Shown here: in pieces, positions 58,951 through 64,000 of the stretch
Layout of the letters: each line of letters begins with the position of its first letter
How positions within the stretch are numbered: position 1 is the stretch's first letter
From: Margaritispora aquatica
Taxonomy: Eukaryota > Ascomycota > Leotiomycetes > Helotiales > Discinellaceae
DNA length: 64,000 nt
Assembly: GCA_007644065.1 (NCBI GenBank)
Contig: VJWN01000017.1
Span: forward strand, 744,001 to 808,000
Direction: 5' to 3'
Notes under the pieces: generated by a model
What the model was told of the DNA's origin: nothing
The model's database searches: none
The model's input: only the letters and a program-made list of their open reading frames with translations
Program-made: the position numbers and the translations under genes

Positions 58951-60879
58951 ATGCTTGATCTTGCTATTGCAGTTCCAACACTAGTTGGCAGCGTTCTGTC
59001 CATGATAGCTGCTGGAACTATCCTCCTCTGTTACTTGATACTCCCAGCCCAAAAGCATTTCAGGCATACTTTGATCTTGAACCTTGCTGCTGCTGGTAAG
59101 TCATGGTACCTACTGTCTGCTGACGCGAAGTACCAATACAATTTCCAGATTTTCTTAACGCTTTAAGCAATACAACTTCTGGGATAATCAAATTTGCGCG
59201 TGGATCTTTGAAGTCTGGAGCTGCGTGCAACTTCAATGGATTTCTTGGACAGTTGACGGTGCAGGTAAGTCTCGTAAGGACATTTTGTTTCAGAACTCAC
59301 ACTTCTTAGGCCACCGATTTCTCCATCCTGTTTATTTCAGTCGCTACCGTGATCACCATACGCCGATACAACTATGAGCCGAAAATGCGACCCATCACCA
59401 AATTTCTCATCACCATTGGAATCTGGTTGGTCCCAATATCAACAAGCAAGTACAGCCCACCTCAGCTCTTCTCCAAAAACTACGTCCAACTCACTAATAC
59501 AACGCAGGCCTTACAGCATTAGCGCTCAACGCCTACCAACCCGTCAGCGGCAACTGGTGTTGGATCAGCCCTTCGCGAACTGATCTCCGCTACGCCCTCA
59601 CGCACGGCTGGCGCATGGCAATCATCTTCATTACCATAGGTCTCTACATCTACCTCTTCTTGCACATCCACCAGCACTTCTCGTCGCAGCGTCAAATCGC
59701 CAAGCTGATCGAGGACACCAGGTCACTGCTCGATCGCCGACCTTCAGACGGAAGTACTGAAAGCGACGCCAGACTGAAGCAGGAGATCTACATCTTCAAT
59801 GAATTTGAGATATACACTGAGCCGTTGGATTCGTACTGGAGTGCTGAGACTCATGTGGAGAGCTACGCTACGTTTGTGTCTCCAGCTGGGACAGATCTAA
59901 AACAGGGAGGCACAGAACAGCGTCCAATACGTCAAGATCCTCTACGAGAGATCAAACAAACACTCCACCCGCACATCACAGAAGTCACCGACGAAAAATC
60001 CTCACCACAACCCTCGCGCCCTCAAAAACGCCACGAGGCAAACGCAAGAACACCACTCTTGACCCACGACCCCTTAGCCCTGATCCGGCGCTCGCAACCA
60101 CCACAACCACAAACACACACCGCACGCGCCGAAGCACATCCCGTCTACCTAACCATCTCAGTGATCAACGCTCGTGAGAGACTAGTGCAGAAGCTACTTT
60201 TTCTAAACAGCTACCCGATCGGATATCTCGTGCTCTGGGCGCCGGGGCTGGCGAACCGTTTAGCGGAGCTGAATGGTCATCACAGTCGTGTGTTGGCGAT
60301 TATGCAGGCGAGTACGCAGTATGTTGGGTTGGCGAATGCTTGTATGTTTCCTTTCTGGCCCATGCCTATTTTTATTTCGCTTCGAGTGCTGTATTGCAAT
60401 TTCAATTTCAGGTTCAATTTCATCGACTGAAACTAACACCTCTCTCTTCAACAGTGGTCTACGGTTACAACGAAAACATCCTCTCCCGCCTCTTCCTCTG
60501 GTGGACGCATGAAGGCAGACATATCAAACGCACCATCACCACGCACACCAGATCAAAACTCAGCGCCATATTCCACGCTCCCACCACCACCATCCCAATG
60601 TTCCACAGCGTCGTCCATCAGATCAGAGTTCTGAGTGCAGCTACCGCGACTTTTGTCTCGACTGTAGCTACCAGTTTATATCCAACCGACACTGTAACTT
60701 CGACCTCAACCCAGACGACCACTCCAACCCAAACTCTGGTCCTAAGCACCACAGCAGCGCAAGCGAACAGAACGACACAAACCAAAAAACCTCCCTCACC
60801 TCCGGTAACAGCAGCAAGAAAAATTGTGCTATCCACCTCACAGCCAATCTTGCACTCGAACCCACCGCTGGAGCACTGA
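58951..60879 (+). CDS. Git3/Gpr1-like G-protein-coupled receptor, 551 aa
   Basis: Five exons: 58951-59095, 59149-59264, 59310-59445, 59508-60341 and 60455-60879. The third intron (59446-59507) has a GC donor (GCAAGT) and is the only reading that preserves frame; the others are GT-AG. The protein has seven predicted spans: helix 1 (LVGSVLSMIAAGTILLCYLI), a conserved HTLILNLAAADFLNALSN at helix 2, FNGFLGQLTVQATDFSILF at helix 3, then helices 4 and 5 in exon 4. A long cytoplasmic loop (about residues 190-350) follows, and then helices 6 and 7, ending in NALVYGYNENI. This is the Git3/Gpr1 pattern of fungal nutrient receptors that act through a Gpa2-type G-alpha subunit and cAMP/PKA. The tail is Thr/Ser-rich. 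The ligand cannot be read from sequence. Confidence 0.88.
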
Positions 60880-61983
60880 ACCTGCAATTGACTATGATTC
60901 TCTACTGTATTTTTATGTCTTCTTTATTTTCCTTTGAAACGAAGTAACGAGTTAACGAAATTAAAGTGTGGAAGATCGATTTGTGCACTCTATTAAATCA
61001 AAAACGTTTCTTCTTTTAATTCGTATTTGTGGATATTACAAAACACCATCATTTACGTAGCAGGGAAGGGAAAGAGAGGCGGAGCAGTCTTTTATATTCA
61101 GAAGGCAGCAGACCATCATCTATTATCACTTTGGACTATGCCACTCCTATAATGAAACTATGCTTGGATTTCCCTGGATTGTAGATCATTTCTATGTAGC
61201 AACCAAATATGCCCTTTGCATTGGATAGATTGACGTCCCAACTTTACTTACTTGACAATCTGAATGGTAAATTAGCCTGACCACTGTCTTACGAACCTAA
61301 TTTTGTTTATCATCATGATGACATCTCTGTCTGGCATTCCAATGACATCCTGTCACATATAGCATCGCACCAAGCCACATGCCCCCTTCGCTTGTCTTGC
61401 TAGCTCGCTTACCCCGCCAATCCGCACCTGCACCGACCTAAATGCCAAATGACCACATCAAGACCACACCAATCCATTCCATATCATCCGGTTCCAAGCC
61501 AATGACGCTTTCAATGCACTTAGATCCAAACTACCAGAGCCCAATTCCTCATCTACATAGACTTATCTAGTGCTAAGCCAATCATTGAGTGGATGTAGAG
61601 GACAAGTAAATGCCACCACTCAAATGAAATCCACAAAGAAACTGGATCCACTGGATAGTCTCTTGTTCTCATGCGAGACCCACTATTAGCTTCCGCTACA
61701 TTCCAAGACTACAGAAGTCCTTGACTTTGGCAGAGAAAATCCCGGTTCTATTCGCTTTGGGTTCATTCGCTTCAGTCTCGCGCCAACGCTACAGTAGTGC
61801 TGAAGATAGTCGTTGATGGTCTTCTCAGTACAAAGAGCCCGAGACCTAAAAATATTTTAATGATAAAGTCAGTCCTCAGTATAGTCATATGCTTTCTTTT
61901 TGGTTTCATCATGGATGAATATGAATAATTTGTTTATCATCGGACGAGCATGCCTGCGCATGCCTTTGGGGAGTTTTCTTATC

Positions 61984-62081
61984 TGTCAATGATGACCCTG
62001 CGCCAGCATTGAGTTTCCCATCGATTGTGCTTTGAGTGGATCGTTGTTCGGTAACCATTGCTGGAAGCAAAGCCCGAGACA
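61984..62081 (+). ncRNA. candidate C/D-box-like RNA, copy 1
   Basis: ATGATGA at 61989-61995 fits the C box and CCGA at 62074-62077 stands where a D box (CTGA) would be, one base off. The distance is 89 nt. TGTC at 61984-61987 can pair with GACA at 62078-62081, giving the terminal stem. The D box deviation makes this the weakest copy. Confidence 0.3.
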
Positions 62082-62262
62082 ATACGTGGGTTTGGGGGGA
62101 AAGGTCAAGTCGACCTAAAAATGTCTTTAGAGTAAAGTTAGCCCTCAGCTTACTTAATTTTGTCTTTTAGGTCATCATGGACAAGTCTGAACTGGAAGCA
62201 GGGTTCATCATCATCAGGCGAGCATGCTTGTGCATGTCTCCTTGGGTTTTTGTTACTTATCG

Positions 62263-62353
62263 GTCTGTGATGATCATGCCCCAGAGGTATAAATGCTCAT
62301 CGATTGTGCTTCCACCTTGTATGTAGCATGTTCATGGTGGTGAAGCCTGAGAC
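62263..62353 (+). ncRNA. candidate C/D-box-like RNA, copy 2
   Basis: GTGATGA at 62267-62273 (a perfect C-box consensus) and CTGA at 62347-62350 (a perfect D box), 84 nt apart. GTC (62263-62265) can pair with GAC (62351-62353). This is the best of the three copies. It is an inference from spacing and box sequences only. Confidence 0.4.
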
Positions 62354-62531
62354 AGTGCATGGATCGACGGAAAGGAAAGAGAATTTAGAAGAATGGCCTG
62401 AAAATGTTTTTAAAGATACTGTCAGTCCTCAGCCCCAACACGGGGGCTATCATCATGGATGATATGCCAGGGGGGGCTTCTTCATCGGACTGGCATGCGA
62501 ACATGCCTTTTAGGAATTAAAAACTCAATCT

Positions 62532-62625
62532 GGTTAACGATGATCCATCCTTAAGATACCGGAATATGACTACCGATATGCTTCATGCAGTCGTATAGGA
62601 ACCCTCTTGAGGTAATTCTGAGACC
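62532..62625 (+). ncRNA. candidate C/D-box-like RNA, copy 3
   Basis: ACGATGA at 62537-62543 (one base off the C box) and CTGA at 62618-62621, 85 nt apart. GGTT (62532-62535) can pair with GACC (62622-62625) if a G-U pair is allowed. The stem sequence differs from copies 1 and 2 yet still pairs. Confidence 0.33.
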
Positions 62626-63695
62626 ATTCGTAAGAGGTGTGTAAAGCAGGACAGAGTTGTGGTGGAAGTGTTTACCATAACGATCAGGAGGACTTGTTAT
62701 TTGAGGGAGCATTTGCTAGATATCGCGGAGAATGTTAGCAATGCATTACCGCTAGGGAAAATGATACACGATGCGTAATTATACTTCTGTGTTATTGATT
62801 AAGAATCGAAAGTAGTGATCAAAGTGATCGAGCACATTGTTATCAGCCTACGATTTAAATTGGAGGATATTTAATCCCAACAATTAGATGGCTGAATGCA
62901 AGAAAGAGGAACTTGACAAGAAATAGAAAAGTTCCGGCGTTATGATGCTTTGCTCAAGAAGTGATGATGATGAGGGTCCAGGACGGAGGAGGAAATGAAA
63001 CGAAAAGGACACAGAAAAGGGCTTTACGCTAGGAAATCAGCCTTAAGGACCGAAAGAAGGCACATTGGGCTTTTGATAGCAATAATCGCTTTTACTTCTA
63101 CGGCAGTCAAAATGGGTGTTATCCAGTAGTGAGGGAGGTGTGCTTCTGGGAACTCGTTTAGCAGAACGGGGACATCTCACATCTCTACAATGCGAGTGAT
63201 CTTTTTGGCCTTCTAAACTTTCGTCCATTTTATGCTCTGCTTGAAATTTCCTCTAAGTCTTCAACCTTCGTAGAATACACACTAAACCCTTATCATCACA
63301 AACTGTTCCAACCAAACCCCCTCTCTTCAGATTTCATCCACGCTCACAGGCTTAGCGACTGTTCTGGCACCCTGCAGTGATGTTATCTGCCTTCCAGACA
63401 ATCTTTAGTACCAACAGCCTAACTTCCATCTTTCTACTCCAAATTCAAGAACACAAAAGTGTATAAGTCACAATTGAGCAGAATATCACAACATGAGGAG
63501 ACTTTGAATGAGTCGTAAATTCTAGTTATATTCATCTAGCAACGTTACAATCGGTATCTAGCCTACCAATGCCTAAGACCATTACGTCATTGCCCTTTCA
63601 CGGCTAAAAGATGGTCTTGCCCTGGTCCAAAGCCATGAACGTGCTGAGAGCCCAACTGTCTTCTAAAGTAGTTATTCATTTCGGAATAACGCACT

Positions 63696-64000
63696 TCAGG
63701 ACAATGGCTCGGCTCCGTTCTCAAGCAGCAACTTCTGCATCGCTTCATCTTTATTCTCCACCGCCCAAAACAACGGACTCTCGTCGTCATCGTTTGGAAT
63801 ATTTGGATCCGCACCCCTCTCCAACAACATCTTCACAATATCCATATGATCTCTGAACGTGCTAACATGCAACGCAGTTGAGTGACTGCGTCCTCCAAGT
63901 GCATTCACATCGATGTCCTTCTCCCTCTCCAACAGTATCTTCACAACCTCTGTAAGACCGAAGGACGAAGCATAATAGAGGGGCTGTGTGTTTTGTATAT
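63696..64000 (-). CDS. ankyrin-repeat protein, C-terminal part (cut by the window edge)
   Basis: The frame is open from the right edge to a stop at 63696-63698 and encodes consecutive ankyrin repeats: QPLYYASSFGLTEVVKILLE, then STALHVSTFRDHMDIVKMLL with GADPN, and SPLFWAVENKDEAMQKLLLE with NGAEPLS at the end. The TALH and ADPN features and the 33-residue spacing are diagnostic. The 5' part lies outside the window, so the full domain structure is unknown. Ankyrin repeats bind protein partners; no other domain is visible. Confidence 0.85.
   Translation of the reverse strand, partial: IQNTQPLYYASSFGLTEVVKILLEREKDIDVNALGGRSHSTALHVSTFRDHMDIVKMLLERGADPNIPNDDDESPLFWAVENKDEAMQKLLLENGAEPLS

Larger units (their letters stand above)
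61839..62625 (+). repeat. degenerate tandem array, three units of about 270-283 bp
   Basis: Unit starts are at 61845, 62114 and 62397 (spacing 269 and 283 bp). Shared blocks in order: CCTAAAAAT-type start; GTCAGTCCTCAG or GTTAGCCCTCAG; TCATCATGGA (TTCATCATGG in the first); TTCATCATCGG-type lead-in; a palindromic GCATGC hairpin; GATGA at 45 nt spacing; ATCGATTGTGCTT in the first two; and a CCGAGAC/CTGAGAC box. The units differ at many positions between blocks, so the repeat is old and the blocks look selected. A lone CCCGAGAC at 61838-61845 precedes the first unit. Confidence 0.7.
60880..63695. other. 2.8-kb protein-gene-free region with a degenerate repeat array
   Basis: No coding frame above about 60 codons is supported here. 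From 61839 to 62625 the sequence contains three diverged copies of a unit that begins CCTAAAAAT or CCTGAAAATG and carries CTCAG, TCATCATGGA, a GCATGC hairpin, a GATGA box and a CTGA-like box. These copies are listed separately. The rest (60880-61838 and 62626-63695) shows nothing that I can name. Confidence 0.5.

Noticed and set aside
61315..61321. ATGATGA in the spacer before the repeat array, as a further C box
   Set aside because: No CTGA-like box at a matching distance and no flanking stem.
1..64000. transposons, CRISPR arrays, bacterial-style operons
   Set aside because: No transposase or reverse transcriptase motif and no long terminal repeats were seen; the sequence is fungal nuclear DNA, so arrays and operons are not expected.

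Overview
This window is nuclear DNA of a filamentous ascomycete. The evidence is short GT-AG introns of about 44-75 nt with CTAAC/CTTAC-type branch sites, together with fungal families: DUF3716, 2EXR, POM34, a Git3-type GPCR, GH55, GH128 and LysM/CBM18. A Leotiomycete (Helotiales) is my best guess from the overall style. That is inference, not proof.

Layout. 1-3.8 kb: no convincing gene apart from a possible exon running off the left edge. 3.9-6.4 kb: an 81-aa protein with a strong promoter, and a DUF3716 protein on the minus strand. 6.7-8.2 kb: a decayed GH128 glycosyl hydrolase. 10.4-15.8 kb: a secreted M28 aminopeptidase, a multi-pass membrane protein and two small related membrane proteins. 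17.1-22.4 kb: one very large minus-strand gene of about 1712 aa, with a RasGAP-like segment and a Sel1-like C-terminus. 24.5-25.7 kb: a broken NmrA-like gene.

The accessory block at 26.6-40 kb holds a secreted NucA/NucB-type nuclease, an F-box-like protein, a LysM + 2xCBM18 secreted protein, a very long GH55 glucanase gene interrupted by two in-frame TAG codons although all 14 introns look intact, and a GPI-anchored-type surface protein. A methyltransferase and two tandem 2EXR paralogues follow (40.3-45.2 kb).

45.9-60.9 kb is mostly conserved housekeeping or signalling: an epoxide-hydrolase-like probable pseudoenzyme, HID1 (10 exons), POM34, a divergently transcribed AMP-binding pseudoenzyme-like membrane protein, an arylsulfotransferase-family membrane protein and a Git3/Gpr1-like GPCR with a GC-AG intron. 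60.9-63.7 kb has no protein gene. It carries three degenerate copies, about 270-280 bp apart, of a unit with a conserved GCATGC hairpin and C/D-box-like motifs 84-89 nt apart: a possible snoRNA cluster. The right edge cuts an ankyrin-repeat gene.

The secreted genes at 26.6-40 kb may act together on cell walls (chitin binding, beta-1,3-glucan hydrolysis, nuclease), which recalls multi-part wall-penetrating killer systems; this is a hypothesis from gene content and spacing. All exon structures were read by eye from splice signals and frame continuity, and none was checked against transcripts or databases.
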